Notes: generated from the sequence alone by a model not told the origin. Counted from the first letter of the stretch, positions 18,349 to 31,140 are shown. The stretch: DNA of 64,000 nt from Heliomarina baculiformis (GCF_019966545.1 NZ_JAIMIC010000005.1:310001-374000), one strand, 5' to 3'. Made by a program: numbers and translations.

Positions 18349-18828
18349 TCAGCTCCGGGTGTTTTTCTTGTTCATGGATTTGACATCCAGAACTTCGGGG
18401 CTTTGCGCCTCGTGAGGGTGATCGCCACCTGCATAGATGCGCAGGTTGGTCATTTGCTGACGCGACAGACGGTTGCCGGGAAGCATGCGCTTCACAGCCT
18501 GGAACACGACACGCTCAGGGTGAGCACCGTCGAGAATCTGCTGCTTGGTACGCGATTTGATCCCACCGGGGTGGCCGGTGTGCCAATAGAAGTGCTCTTC
18601 GCGCTTCTTGCCGGTCATCTGGATCTTGTCCGCGTTGATCACGATGACATTGTCACCCATGTCCATATGCGGCGTGAAAGTTGCCTTGTGCTTGCCACGC
18701 AGACGCGAGGCGACGATCGATGCAAGACGGCCCAGCACGACGCCTTCGGCATCGATGAGGATCCACTTCTTGTCGATCTCTGCTGGGGTGGCAGAAAAAG
18801 TTTTCATCAGCTTTGTCCCGTTTGACAT
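18349..18828 (-). CDS. rplM: 50S ribosomal protein L13
   Basis: The 159-residue protein has the L13 hallmarks: [16 protein letters not shown] near residue 21, [18 protein letters not shown] near 58, [12 protein letters not shown] and [12 protein letters not shown]. It is first in the two-gene operon with rpsI, as in most bacteria. The ATG at 18828 lies about 120 nt downstream of the divergent region preceding the MocR gene terminus, where the promoter should lie. An autoregulatory leader was not recognisable by eye. Confidence 0.98.
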   Translation of the reverse strand: MSNGTKLMKTFSATPAEIDKKWILIDAEGVVLGRLASIVASRLRGKHKATFTPHMDMGDNVIVINADKIQMTGKKREEHFYWHTGHPGGIKSRTKQQILDGAHPERVVFQAVKRMLPGNRLSRQQMTNLRIYAGGDHPHEAQSPEVLDVKSMNKKNTRS

Positions 18829-18969
18829 GAAGGGCGCACACTCGAGGCGTGCGCCTGAATTCGATGGACGGGGTTTAATAAGCTATTGCACGTCAGTCAA
18901 GCACAGCAATCACCATAAAATGCAGGAAAATCAGACTCTTAAAAAATAGGTATCAAAATACCCCACAAA

Positions 18970-20418
18970 TTACACACTGATCCGCTCCGGAGGATTGTCC
19001 AGCAGCCGACGCAGCCTTAACATCGCTTCATCAAAGATAGCCAACGGGATCATCGCGTTGACAGCAATTCGAACTGCATGCGGTGCCCGCGCTTCACGTG
19101 CAACGAATTCCTCAGCCGATCTTATCTGAACCCCTTGCGCCTCGGCAGCCTGACAGAACGAGGCAGCGCGCCATCCTTTTGGCAGCCCCAACCACAGGAA
19201 AGGGACCGACTCTCGCCATGTAAGCTCGTAAATGCCAAGATGGTTAACTGCTGAGCGAATGTACTGATCGAAAACATTGCGAACCTTGCCTTCAAGTGCA
19301 ATCGTTTCGGGATGTACGAGAAGTTTGGCGGTCAGATCGACAAGCGGAGCGGAAAGTCCAAAAAAGCTGTGGTCCGCAGCACGGCGCAGGTTCGCCGACT
19401 GAGCCTCGGGCGCTACGGCATAACCCACTCGCAATCCAGGCGTGATTGTTTTTGATAGCGAGGACAAATACCAGCCGCGTTCAGGCGCCAGCATGCGATA
19501 GCTTGGTACGGGTATGCCCGACGATTGATAGCACGCATCCTCCACAATCTGGAGATCCAACCTGCGCGCAACCTCAACAATCGCTTCGCGCCGCTCAATT
19601 GGCGTGAATATACCGGTGGGGTTCTGTACGTCTGGCGAGGTGCAGATAACTTGTGCGCCATGCGTTCTGGCCGTTTCCTCCAAAGCCTCGGGGATCAATC
19701 CGTCCTTGTCCATTGTCACGGGAACGACGGGTGCTCGCAAGAGATCAGCCGCTCGCCGAAACCCGGGATAAGACAGCTCTTCGACAAGCACACTTGGCCG
19801 AGGCCCACGCAGGATCGACTGTAGGATGATCAGAATTGCGTTCTGTCCGCCGTTTGCCAGGACGATGTCATTCTCATCGACACGTCCCAGCCTGACATTA
19901 TCCAGCCAGTTCAAAACGGCTATCCGGGCCTGCTCGGAAGACGCGTGGGAAGGGTAGTGCATCAGGCCAGAGGGTGGATCCTGCGCCACTTCGGCCAAAA
20001 GTTTCCGAATGATCCCGGCCTGCCCAAGATTAGGAAGCCCCGGAGAAAACAGGCTGACGGGCCAGCTTTCAGCAATTGTACCATGATTGCCGTGAGGCAC
20101 GACATCAATCTCAATAGGCGAAACAGGACTGTTTTGTCCGAATGGAACGCCATCGTCAGGCATTTCAGGCTGGTCGTTGCGCGCAACAAATGTACCGCGT
20201 CCCACTTCGGCCCGCAAAAGTCCCTTATTCGTCAGCACCGTGTACGCCCTCGCAACTGTCCCGGGCGTGATGCCCAGCTGATAGGCGAGATCGCGCACAG
20301 GCGGCAGTTTGCTATCAGCGGCCAGATCCCCAGACCGTATCGATTCAGCGATTATATCGGCGACGGACAGGTATTTCGGACCCTTAGCCGGCAGCTTTTC
20401 GGCTTTAATTGTACTCAA
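18970..20418 (-). CDS. MocR-type transcription factor (GntR HTH fused to aminotransferase fold)
   Basis: The protein of about 482 residues joins an N-terminal GntR-type winged helix (LAYQLGITPGTVARAYTVL near 50) to a fold-type I aminotransferase domain, with the PLP lysine in SSLSKTITPGLRVGY. MocR proteins use this domain to sense a ligand such as an amino compound or PLP and regulate nearby genes, often their divergent neighbour. The start TTG at 20418 is preferred because AAGGAAG lies 7 nt upstream; another TTG at 20460 would add 14 residues. The start codon lies inside an inverted repeat that also appears before the divergent DUF1127 gene, suggesting autoregulation. Confidence 0.88.
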   Translation of the reverse strand: MSTIKAEKLPAKGPKYLSVADIIAESIRSGDLAADSKLPPVRDLAYQLGITPGTVARAYTVLTNKGLLRAEVGRGTFVARNDQPEMPDDGVPFGQNSPVSPIEIDVVPHGNHGTIAESWPVSLFSPGLPNLGQAGIIRKLLAEVAQDPPSGLMHYPSHASSEQARIAVLNWLDNVRLGRVDENDIVLANGGQNAILIILQSILRGPRPSVLVEELSYPGFRRAADLLRAPVVPVTMDKDGLIPEALEETARTHGAQVICTSPDVQNPTGIFTPIERREAIVEVARRLDLQIVEDACYQSSGIPVPSYRMLAPERGWYLSSLSKTITPGLRVGYAVAPEAQSANLRRAADHSFFGLSAPLVDLTAKLLVHPETIALEGKVRNVFDQYIRSAVNHLGIYELTWRESVPFLWLGLPKGWRAASFCQAAEAQGVQIRSAEEFVAREARAPHAVRIAVNAMIPLAIFDEAMLRLRRLLDNPPERISV

Positions 20419-20425
20419 TACAATT
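20407..20425. promoter_or_regulatory. Inverted repeat overlapping the MocR start codon (candidate operator 1)
   Basis: AATTGTA (20407-20413) and TACAATT (20419-20425) form a perfect 7-bp inverted repeat with a 5-nt centre CTCAA. The centre contains the proposed TTG start of the MocR gene on the minus strand. The right half is repeated before the DUF1127 gene. Confidence 0.6.
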
Positions 20426-20470
20426 CTTCCTTGGACAGGGCTCAGAACCCTTTGTACCAAAATAACTACT

Positions 20471-20497
20471 TACAATTTAGATTGTGTCAATACAATT
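20471..20497. promoter_or_regulatory. Repeat of the MocR operator half-sites (candidate operator 2)
   Basis: ATTGT (20481-20485) and TACAAT (20491-20496) around GTCAA repeat the first operator; TCAATACAATTC is identical in both. A further half-site, TACAATTT, begins at 20471. The group lies 16 nt upstream of the DUF1127 start codon and so could cover its ribosome site or promoter. Confidence 0.55.
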
Positions 20498-20512
20498 CGA
20501 AAGGAATATCCC

Positions 20513-20740
20513 ATGGCACGAACGATACCGGCAGATAACCTGTACATGCTCAGCACAGCGGACCGCCTTCCGCTGATCGCAGCAGTGTTCATTCGTGCAG
20601 CCAGTGTCGTTACCGAATGGGACCGTCGCAGCCGAACCCGACAGCAACTCAAACATTTGGACAAACATCTTCTGGAGGATATCGGCATCACCGAGTCCCA
20701 AGCGCTGAAAGAACAGCGAAAGCGCTTCTACCAGGTATGA
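20513..20740 (+). CDS. DUF1127 small protein
   Basis: The 75-residue protein ends with the DUF1127 pattern (RRSRTRQQLKHLDKHLLEDIGITESQALKEQRKRF), an arginine-rich helical pair about 40 residues long. The N-terminal half is more variable and partly hydrophobic. In Rhodobacter sphaeroides a DUF1127 protein, CcaF1, binds RNA and affects sRNA maturation, so an RNA-linked role is possible. The ATG at 20513 follows AAAGGAAT. It is divergent from the MocR gene with shared repeats between them and ends at its own terminator. Confidence 0.85.
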   Translation: MARTIPADNLYMLSTADRLPLIAAVFIRAASVVTEWDRRSRTRQQLKHLDKHLLEDIGITESQALKEQRKRFYQV

Positions 20741-20768
20741 TCTCCCCGTTTTGGCTCAAAACGGAACT

Positions 20769-20797
20769 GGCCGGGACATGCTCCCGGCCCTTTTTTT
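20769..20797 (+). terminator. Rho-independent terminator after the DUF1127 gene
   Basis: An 8-bp perfect stem (20769-20776 with 20782-20789) with loop CATGC is followed by C and seven T residues. It lies 28 nt after the DUF1127 stop and just beyond the 3' end of the convergent thioesterase gene. Confidence 0.88.
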
Positions 20798-21215
20798 ATT
20801 TCAACGGTATTGCGTAAGTCAGCGTAGCCCGCGCAACGACTTCCTCTTCACCCTCCGATTGTAGCAATACATCACCTACCGCCAGCAACCTGCCGAGTTT
20901 GAGCAACTTTCCCGTGGCAATCAGATCCTTTCCTGCCTTAGGTTTCCGCATGAAATCGATAGAGCAGTTGGTTGTGACGGTCAGCGCCTGCCGCCCGATC
21001 ATGCCAAGCACCATGGCATAGACCGATACGTCTGCAAGACTGAACATGGACGGCCCCGAAACCGTGCCGCCGGGCCGAAGGTGAGAGTCATTCACCAGAA
21101 GACGCATCTTGATCGATTTCTCTTCGAGTTCATCGATAAAAAAACTGTTACGGACCTGAGGGAAGACCTCATCCAGAAATTCCATCACTTCCGTCTTGTT
21201 CAAGATCAGCGCCAT
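20796..21215 (-). CDS. PaaI-family hotdog-fold thioesterase
   Basis: The 139-residue protein has the PaaI-type pattern of one hotdog domain: LRPGGTVSGPSMFSLADVSVYAMVLGMIG (central helix region, around 47-75), NCSIDFMRKPKAGKDLIATGKL and a final strand ATLTYAIP. Such proteins hydrolyse acyl-CoA thioesters, often of aromatic or hydroxylated acids. The gene is divergent from an ECHDC3-like crotonase gene 57 nt away, so the two may share a promoter region and act on related CoA esters. The substrate is not assignable. Confidence 0.86.
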   Translation of the reverse strand: MALILNKTEVMEFLDEVFPQVRNSFFIDELEEKSIKMRLLVNDSHLRPGGTVSGPSMFSLADVSVYAMVLGMIGRQALTVTTNCSIDFMRKPKAGKDLIATGKLLKLGRLLAVGDVLLQSEGEEEVVARATLTYAIPLK

Positions 21216-21272
21216 TCTTTTCCTCTCCCTCGCTTCGAGCTAGAGTTGGCCAGAACAAGGGGAGAGGGCAAG

Positions 21273-22058
21273 ATGGCAATTCTTGAACGTAACGATATCG
21301 ATGCGGTCGCGCACCTGCGGATGAACGCGCCCGAGCGTCTGAACGCATTGTCGGATGAAATGCTCGCAGCGCTTCAATATACGCTCGACGAGTTGAGGGA
21401 AGACAAATCCATTCGAGCTGTCATTCTGTCGGGCGCGGGCAAGGCCTTTTGCGCGGGTCACGACCTCAAGGAAATGACCGCAGGCCGTCAGTCCGAGGAC
21501 GGGGGGGCGGCCTATTTCAAGGATCTATTTGAACGCTGCTCTCGGGTCATGCAAACAATACCGACCCTACCCCAGCCCGTCATCGCACAGGTTCATGGAA
21601 TTGCAACCGCGGCGGGATGCCAGCTTGTTGCGACCTGCGACATGGCAATTGCAGCACAAGATACAAAGTTCGGCGTAAATGGCGTGAATATTGGGCTTTT
21701 CTGCTCGACACCGATGGTCGCGCTGTCACGCAACATATCGCGTAAGAAAGCTTTCGAGTTGCTGAGCACAGGCACTTTTCTCAATGCCGATGCGGCAGAA
21801 TCTGCAGGGCTGATCAATAAATCCGTGCCTCTTGATCGACTTGCCGATGAAACAGATGAACTGGCCGGAATAATTGCGTCCAAACTGGGAACAGCCGTCA
21901 AAATCGGGAAAAGAGCTTTCTACGAGCAAATTCAGATGTCTGTATCGCAGGCCTATGAATTCACAGGCAATGTCATGGTGGAAAACATGCTCAATCCCGA
22001 CACGGAACAAGGTATTGCTGCGTTTCTGGAAAAGCGCCCCCCCTCTTGGAACCAATAG
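21273..22058 (+). CDS. ECHDC3-like enoyl-CoA hydratase-family protein lacking catalytic glutamates
   Basis: The 261-residue protein has the crotonase fold, with the oxyanion-hole segments FCAGHDLKEM (about 59-68) and GIATAAGCQLVATCD (109-123). The two glutamates used by enoyl-CoA hydratase are absent: the positions hold Q117 and, by alignment of FGVNGVNIG with FGQPEILLG, G137. The ATAAGCQLVA and GVNIGLFCSTP stretches match the ECHDC3 subgroup, whose activity is not well established. A normal hydratase reaction is thus doubtful. The ATG at 21273 follows GGGGAGAGGG. Confidence 0.88.
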   Translation: MAILERNDIDAVAHLRMNAPERLNALSDEMLAALQYTLDELREDKSIRAVILSGAGKAFCAGHDLKEMTAGRQSEDGGAAYFKDLFERCSRVMQTIPTLPQPVIAQVHGIATAAGCQLVATCDMAIAAQDTKFGVNGVNIGLFCSTPMVALSRNISRKKAFELLSTGTFLNADAAESAGLINKSVPLDRLADETDELAGIIASKLGTAVKIGKRAFYEQIQMSVSQAYEFTGNVMVENMLNPDTEQGIAAFLEKRPPSWNQ

Positions 22059-22152
22059 TTTCTGCCATTTCGGGCAATTGTTTCCATCTATAAGCTTTCC
22101 ATTTCGGAAGGTTTATGGCAAAAGAGAACAAGTTAATTGTTTATTCCTTTAC

Positions 22153-22220
22153 GGGTCGCCACCGTCTGACGGTCCCTCCAGACCGGGTCTTTCCGGTTGA
22201 CAGTTCCGACACGGCGACCC
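22153..22220. ncRNA. Candidate structured RNA element upstream of trmFO
   Basis: An 8-bp perfect helix (22153-22160 with 22213-22220) closes a 52-nt region. Inside it, 22161-22165 pairs with 22169-22173, and 22081-type pairing is not needed: 22182-22186 pairs with 22193-22197. This gives a three-way junction of about 68 nt. It is not a tRNA, having no T-arm. It begins 94 nt after the crotonase stop and ends 62 nt before the trmFO start, so it could be a leader element or a separate small RNA. The strand is uncertain; no known family was recognised. Confidence 0.35.
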
Positions 22221-22282
22221 CAGGGATAACCTTTTTGCCATCCCCATTGCTCTGACGTACCTGCTGCCTTACATGGCATCGC

Positions 22283-23650
22283 ATGAGCAAGATCTTACAT
22301 ATCGTTGGCGGCGGCATGGCCGGGTCCGAAGCTGCATGGCAGGCGGCCGAAATGGGCGTTGATGTCGTCATCCACGAAATGCGACCCAAAGTCGAAACCT
22401 TTGCGCACAAGACCGGCAACCTGGGGGAAATGGTATGCTCCAATTCCTTCCGCTCGGATGACAGTGAACAGAATGCGGTCGGCCTGCTGCACTGGGAAAT
22501 GCGCGCGGCGAATGGCCTGATCATGTCAACCGCTGACAAACACCGTCTGCCCGCCGGTGGCGCCTTGGCGGTTGACCGCGACCCTTTTGCCGAGACAGTG
22601 ACTCAAACCCTGATGTCACATCCGCGCATTTCCGTCAGCTACGAAGAAATCGCTTCCCTGCCCGACAGCGGCAACTGGATTTTTGCAACCGGCCCGCTGA
22701 CATCTACGTCGCTTGGCCGAGCGATCCAGTCCGAAACAGGGTCCGAGGCGCTGGCATTTTTCGACGCCATCGCCCCTATCGTCTATTTCGAAAGCATCGA
22801 TATGTCCCGCGCATGGATGCAGTCGCGCTATGACAAGGGCGAAACCGAAGAGGAACGTACCGCCTACCTGAACTGCCCCATGGACCGCCAGCAGTATGAG
22901 GCGTTCATCGACGCCTTGGTGGCGGCTGACAAGGCCGAATTCCACGAAGGCGAGACAGCCGGATATTTCGACGGGTGCCTGCCGATCGAGGTGATGGCCG
23001 AACGCGGCCGCGAAACGCTGCGCCACGGGCCGATGAAACCCGTAGGCCTCACCAATCCGCATCAGCCCGACGTCAAAGCCCACGCGGTGGTGCAGCTCCG
23101 TCGCGACAATGCGCTCGGCACGCTTTACAACATCGTCGGGTTCCAGACTAAGATGAAGTATGGCGCGCAAACTGATGTTTTCCGGATGATTCCGGGGTTA
23201 GAGAATGCAAGCTTCGCACGACTTGGCGGCATCCACCGGAACACTTTCCTGAACTCGCCGACCCTGCTCGATTCCCAGATGCGCCTGAAGTCAAAGCCCA
23301 ATCTTCGCTTTGCCGGTCAGATCACGGGCGTCGAAGGTTACGTCGAAAGCGCTGCGATGGGTCTGCTTGCAGGCCGCATGGCTGCAGGCGAGATCCTTGG
23401 ACGTCCTGTCAAAACTCCGGCTCCCACAACCGCCATGGGCGCCTTGATTACACACATCACCGGCGGTGCGGATGCAAAAACCTTTCAGCCGATGAACGTC
23501 AACTTTGGCCTGTTCCCCCCAGTCGATGGACTCAGGGGCGGGCGTCGCGGGCGCAAGGACCGATACAAGGCATACACGGACCGGGCCAAGGCCGACTGGC
23601 AGAACTGGCTCTCCCAATTCGAAAATGCAGAAATGACGGCAACTTCATGA
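22283..23650 (+). CDS. trmFO: Methylenetetrahydrofolate-tRNA-(uracil-54-C5)-methyltransferase, FAD-dependent
   Basis: TrmFO makes ribothymidine at position 54 of the tRNA T-loop using methylene-tetrahydrofolate and FADH2. The 455-residue protein has the FAD-binding [18 protein letters not shown] near the N-terminus. It also has the family stretches [28 protein letters not shown] and [18 protein letters not shown]. The length is normal. The ATG at 22283 is the only start before the FAD loop. A hydrophobic small-protein gene overlaps its stop codon by 4 nt, indicating coupled translation. Confidence 0.97.
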   Translation: MSKILHIVGGGMAGSEAAWQAAEMGVDVVIHEMRPKVETFAHKTGNLGEMVCSNSFRSDDSEQNAVGLLHWEMRAANGLIMSTADKHRLPAGGALAVDRDPFAETVTQTLMSHPRISVSYEEIASLPDSGNWIFATGPLTSTSLGRAIQSETGSEALAFFDAIAPIVYFESIDMSRAWMQSRYDKGETEEERTAYLNCPMDRQQYEAFIDALVAADKAEFHEGETAGYFDGCLPIEVMAERGRETLRHGPMKPVGLTNPHQPDVKAHAVVQLRRDNALGTLYNIVGFQTKMKYGAQTDVFRMIPGLENASFARLGGIHRNTFLNSPTLLDSQMRLKSKPNLRFAGQITGVEGYVESAAMGLLAGRMAAGEILGRPVKTPAPTTAMGALITHITGGADAKTFQPMNVNFGLFPPVDGLRGGRRGRKDRYKAYTDRAKADWQNWLSQFENAEMTATS

Positions 23651-23856
23651 ACTATGTTCTCGCACTTTTCCTCCCGCCACTGTCGATCCTTCTGACCGGA
23701 CGCCTGTTCGTTGCGATAATCGTTTTCATCATCTGGATCCCGGCGATCATCTTTTCGGGCGGGTTGACCCATCCGATGTTTATCGTTCTCGCGTGGATTT
23801 TGATCTATCAGGCCCGGCAGGATCGGAAGCTGCGCAACTTTTCCCGCCGCGACTAA
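23647..23856 (+). CDS. Small two-helix membrane protein, YqaE/Pmp3-like
   Basis: The 69-residue protein has two hydrophobic helices (about 3-37 and 43-56) and a charged tail [15 protein letters not shown]. The N-terminal [14 protein letters not shown] resembles the start of YqaE/Pmp3 small membrane proteins, which affect membrane potential or stress tolerance, but the match is limited to this segment. It overlaps trmFO by 4 nt (ATGA) and is followed after 5 nt by gluQ, so it sits in a three-gene operon of otherwise tRNA-related genes. Confidence 0.65.
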   Translation: MNYVLALFLPPLSILLTGRLFVAIIVFIIWIPAIIFSGGLTHPMFIVLAWILIYQARQDRKLRNFSRRD

Positions 23857-23861
23857 CCCTT

Positions 23862-24716
23862 ATGCGGTGCCGTTTTGCGCCTTCGCCGACCGGCCCGCTT
23901 CATCTGGGTCATGCCTATTCCGCAATTATCGCTTATGACCTCGCAAAGGAACTTTCCGGCACGTTCCTTCTGCGGATCGAAGACATAGACAGGTCACGCG
24001 CCCGTCCTGAATGGGAACAGCAAATCTATGATGACCTGCACTGGCTGGGGCTCGAATGGCCCCTGCCCGTTCTGCGACAGTCCGACCGACTCGCTACCTA
24101 TGACAAAGCTCTCGACGATCTCTGGGACCGAGGACTGCTTTATCCCTGCACCTGTAGCCGCCGTGACATTCAGGATGCAATATCCGCGCCGCAGGAAGGT
24201 ATTTTATCCATTGGCCCGGACGGTCCCGTTTATCCCGGCACCTGCCGGCCGGTTCATGCGCCAACCGGACCAAGGCCAAAGGCTGCAAATCTTCGGTTGA
24301 ACATGCGGCTTGCCCTGCAGGCTCTCTCTCATCCAACAACTTTCGAGTTCGAAGAGACCGGCGCAACGCATTGCGAAACGATACAATTCGCTGGCGCCGA
24401 ACTTGTAACCGAAGTTGGCGATATCGTGGTGGCGCGCCGCGACATGCTGACCTCCTACCACCTGGCGGTGACCGTAGATGACTCCGCACAGGACATCACT
24501 CATGTGACCCGTGGCCTCGACCTCTTCGAGGCCACAAAAATCCATGTATTACTACAGCACCTTATGGGTTTGCCGACGCCCGTCTACCACCACCATTCTC
24601 TGATCCGCGACGAGAACGGTAAACGTCTGGCCAAACGCGATGATGCGCGTGCGCTTTCAAAATACCGGTCAGAAGGCGTGACACCGGCAGGCATACGCGA
24701 AATGATCGGGCTTTAA
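23862..24716 (+). CDS. gluQ: Glutamyl-Q tRNA(Asp) synthetase
   Basis: The enzyme attaches glutamate to the queuosine base at position 34 of tRNA(Asp). The 284-residue protein is the catalytic half of a glutamyl-tRNA synthetase without an anticodon-binding domain. It has [18 protein letters not shown] (HIGH motif), the zinc-site cysteines in [10 protein letters not shown] and YPGTCR, and KRLAKRDDA as the KMSKS-like loop. The ATG at 23862 gives the standard [11 protein letters not shown] start. Its stop codon overlaps that of the convergent hisI by 4 nt. Confidence 0.95.
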   Translation: MRCRFAPSPTGPLHLGHAYSAIIAYDLAKELSGTFLLRIEDIDRSRARPEWEQQIYDDLHWLGLEWPLPVLRQSDRLATYDKALDDLWDRGLLYPCTCSRRDIQDAISAPQEGILSIGPDGPVYPGTCRPVHAPTGPRPKAANLRLNMRLALQALSHPTTFEFEETGATHCETIQFAGAELVTEVGDIVVARRDMLTSYHLAVTVDDSAQDITHVTRGLDLFEATKIHVLLQHLMGLPTPVYHHHSLIRDENGKRLAKRDDARALSKYRSEGVTPAGIREMIGL

Positions 24717-25069
24717 CTTTCCGGTTTCATCAGCTCGACTTCTTCACCGCCGCGAACGGCCGTGTAGAAACAACTGCGCCGATTTGTGTGACATGCCGGA
24801 CCCGTCTGCCGCACGATCAACAAAAGGCAATCACGGTCGCAATCGACCCGCATTTCAATAAGTTCTTGCGTGTGGCCCGAGGTTTCGCCCTTGATCCAAA
24901 AGGATTGCCGGGACCGCGACCAGTATGTAACGCGTCCGGTTTCAAGCGTCGCCGCAACGGACTCCGCATTCATCCAGGCCATCATCAGGATTTCGCCGTC
25001 CGGATCCTGAGCGATCGCTGGAATCAACCCTTTTTCATCATAGGTGAGCGAGTTTGGATCAAAGGGCAT
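24713..25069 (-). CDS. hisI: Phosphoribosyl-AMP cyclohydrolase
   Basis: HisI opens the adenine ring of phosphoribosyl-AMP, the third step of histidine synthesis. The 118-residue protein has [26 protein letters not shown], then [11 protein letters not shown] and the metal-binding aspartates and cysteines in [10 protein letters not shown] and [13 protein letters not shown]. The start at 25069 ([14 protein letters not shown]) matches family length. It stands alone here, convergent with gluQ and divergent from the Fe-S scaffold gene; other his genes are not in the window. Confidence 0.95.
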   Translation of the reverse strand: MPFDPNSLTYDEKGLIPAIAQDPDGEILMMAWMNAESVAATLETGRVTYWSRSRQSFWIKGETSGHTQELIEMRVDCDRDCLLLIVRQTGPACHTNRRSCFYTAVRGGEEVELMKPES

Positions 25070-25136
25070 GGGCAAAAACCTTTTGCATTGGTGATTTCGC
25101 TGCCTATGTATGGGGGACAGCCAAGAAGGAAAAGCC

Positions 25137-25589
25137 ATGTCCGGCGAAACCGACCTGATCAAACTCTACTCTGCCAGGATACTGTCGCTAGCCGCTGACA
25201 TTCCGCATTCCGAACGACTTGATGCGCCGGACGCCAGTGTCAAAAAGCGCTCGCCGCTTTGCGGCTCTACCGTGACTGTCGATCTTTGCATGGATCAGGG
25301 CAAGGTTACCAAGTTCGGACAGGACGTGAAGGCTTGCGCGCTTGGGCAGGCTTCGGCTTCGGTTGTCGGCGCCGCAATCGTGGGCACGACACGGGAACAG
25401 ATCGAAACCGCCCGCGACCAGCTCCGCGCTATGCTCAAGACAGACGGTCCTGCGCCATATGCCCCCTTTGACGGTCTCGAGGTGCTGCTGCCGGCGCGTG
25501 AGTACAAGAACCGACACGCGTCGATCCTTCTTGCGCTTGACGCAGCGGCCGAAGCGGCAGCACAGGCTGAACAAGCCTACTGCGCCTGA
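25137..25589 (+). CDS. IscU/NifU-N-like iron-sulfur scaffold homologue missing one cysteine
   Basis: The 150-residue protein matches the IscU fold, with [12 protein letters not shown] (C42), [13 protein letters not shown] (C67) and the C-terminal helix [12 protein letters not shown]. IscU binds its cluster with three cysteines and an aspartate. Here the third cysteine position, HCSIL in IscU, is HASIL (A128), and the aspartate after the first cysteine is S44. Cluster assembly in the usual way is thus uncertain. C51 and C149 are extra cysteines. The ATG at 25137 follows AAGAAGGA. No iscS or isc operon genes are adjacent. Confidence 0.82.
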   Translation: MSGETDLIKLYSARILSLAADIPHSERLDAPDASVKKRSPLCGSTVTVDLCMDQGKVTKFGQDVKACALGQASASVVGAAIVGTTREQIETARDQLRAMLKTDGPAPYAPFDGLEVLLPAREYKNRHASILLALDAAAEAAAQAEQAYCA

Positions 25590-25607
25590 TCCGACCCCCT
25601 TGAACAT

Positions 25608-25644
25608 AAAAAAACCGCCGCACATCCCGGGCGGATGGCGGCGG
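25608..25644 (-). terminator. Rho-independent terminator downstream of the 40-residue small-protein gene
   Basis: On the minus strand a 7-bp GC stem (25638-25644 with 25615-25621) continues, after a one-base bulge, into a 5-bp stem (25633-25637 with 25623-25627). It is followed by seven T residues (complement of 25608-25614). About 125 nt separate it from the small-gene stop codon, leaving a long 3' untranslated region. Confidence 0.8.
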
Positions 25645-25768
25645 CAGGTAATGCGATTCTCACGTGGGATCAGCGATGTACTCGGAAGGGACAGGCAGAT
25701 TTCCGATTCAGCCAGTACAGGAAGACTTGGCCGCGTACACGCCGCATGAGAGCGCAGGCAGAATCCGC

Positions 25769-25891
25769 TCAGATAAGCGTAGGCAGGTGGAGACCGACGA
25801 CCAGCATAACGACAAGCGCAGACGCCCCGACCACGTCGGTGATCAGCGTGTGACGGCTGCGGGACAGGGTGGACTTGAATTCGTTCAGCAT
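25769..25891 (-). CDS. Small single-helix membrane protein, 40 residues
   Basis: The 40-residue frame starts MLNEFKSTLSRSRHTL and continues into a hydrophobic helix of about 18 residues (VVGASALVVMLVVGLHL) ending PTLI. The start codon is preceded by GGAG at 8 nt, and a strong terminator lies downstream. That is better support than any other frame in this gap. A short amphipathic N-terminus followed by one membrane helix is typical of small inner-membrane regulators or complex subunits, but no family or function is recognised. Confidence 0.7.
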   Translation of the reverse strand: MLNEFKSTLSRSRHTLITDVVGASALVVMLVVGLHLPTLI

Positions 25892-26008
25892 TGCGTAGCT
25901 CCGATCTTCAACAGGATTTAACCTAGCGTTGACCTTTTGTTCTCATTCGAAGAGCCAAAAGTAAAGAACTTTATGGGAACATTTGTGAACTTTATAAGAA
26001 TATTCGTG

Positions 26009-30324
<4,316 letters not shown>

Positions 30325-31041
30325 TTACGCGCCCACCGCCAGCCGCGTGTTGCCCGCGCGGTCGGTTTGAGGGTCGCGCAGAACATAGCCTCGGCCCCAG
30401 ACGGTTTCGATGTAATTTTCCCCGCCCGTCGCCTTGCTTAATTTCTTCCTTAACTTGCAAATGAAAACGTCGATGATTTTCAATTCAGGCTCGTCCATCC
30501 CGCCATAAAGATGATTCAAGAACATCTCTTTTGTCAGAGTCGTTCCTTTTCTCAAACTCAGCAGCTCGAGCATCTGATATTCTTTACCGGTCAGATGAAC
30601 AGGTTCACCGTCTACATCGACGGTTTTAGCGTCCAGATTTACCGAAATTTTCCCAGTATGAATTACCGACTGCGAATGTCCTTTCGACCGACGGATAATT
30701 GCGTGAATTCTCGCGACAAGCTCTTCGCGATGAAAAGGCTTGGTAAGGTAGTCATCAGCGCCAAACCCAAACCCCTTGATCTTGTTTTCCGTATCGTCGG
30801 CGCCGGACAGGATAAGAGTCGGCGTTTCGATCCGTGACATGCGCAACTGGCGCAGGACCTCATGGCCATTCATGTCGGGCAGGTTCAGGTCGAGTAGAAT
30901 GAGATCGTAGTCATACAGTTTGGCAAGGTCGATACCCTCCTCGCCAAGATCTGTGGCGTAGACATTAAGATTCGCATGCGTGAGCATCAATTCTATGCTT
31001 TTGGAAGTTGTAGGGTCATCTTCGACCAACAGTACTCGCAT
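30325..31041 (-). CDS. ctrA: Cell-cycle response regulator CtrA
   Basis: CtrA is the OmpR-type response regulator that controls cell-cycle, motility and, in Rhodobacteraceae, gene transfer agent genes. The 238-residue protein has the receiver domain [20 protein letters not shown] with phosphoacceptor D51 and K in [10 protein letters not shown]. The winged-helix domain carries the highly conserved [45 protein letters not shown]. The last 15 residues are less conserved and it does not end in the Ala-Ala degradation signal of Caulobacter CtrA. The gene follows sciP by 99 nt. Confidence 0.97.
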   Translation of the reverse strand: MRVLLVEDDPTTSKSIELMLTHANLNVYATDLGEEGIDLAKLYDYDLILLDLNLPDMNGHEVLRQLRMSRIETPTLILSGADDTENKIKGFGFGADDYLTKPFHREELVARIHAIIRRSKGHSQSVIHTGKISVNLDAKTVDVDGEPVHLTGKEYQMLELLSLRKGTTLTKEMFLNHLYGGMDEPELKIIDVFICKLRKKLSKATGGENYIETVWGRGYVLRDPQTDRAGNTRLAVGA

Positions 31042-31081
31042 GATCTTAATCTCCGCCTATGTCGTTATTTGCCTCTCCAAT

Positions 31082-31116
31082 ATTAACTATAACGGAAATA
31101 GTTAATCACAGGTTAC
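31082..31116. promoter_or_regulatory. Inverted repeat and CtrA-like half-sites upstream of ctrA
   Basis: ATTAACTAT (31082-31090) and ATAGTTAAT (31098-31106) form a perfect 9-bp inverted repeat with a 7-nt centre. Overlapping its right arm, TTAA (31102-31105), seven bases and TTAC (31113-31116) approach the CtrA consensus TTAA-N7-TTAA. The site lies 40-75 nt before the ctrA start, a suitable place for autoregulation. Confidence 0.5.
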
Positions 31117-31140
31117 TTTTACTCACATTAACGGGATCAC

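Noticed and set aside
22153-22220. A tRNA gene in the trmFO upstream gap
   Set aside because: The acceptor-like stem is present but there is no T-arm or D-arm of normal form.
22141-22539. Long minus-strand frame across the trmFO start
   Set aside because: It is the mirror frame of trmFO and its leader, with no ribosome site and no recognisable domain.
25670-25747. A 25-codon minus-strand frame after the 40-residue small gene
   Set aside because: No ribosome site, odd composition and no similarity; more likely 3' untranslated sequence.
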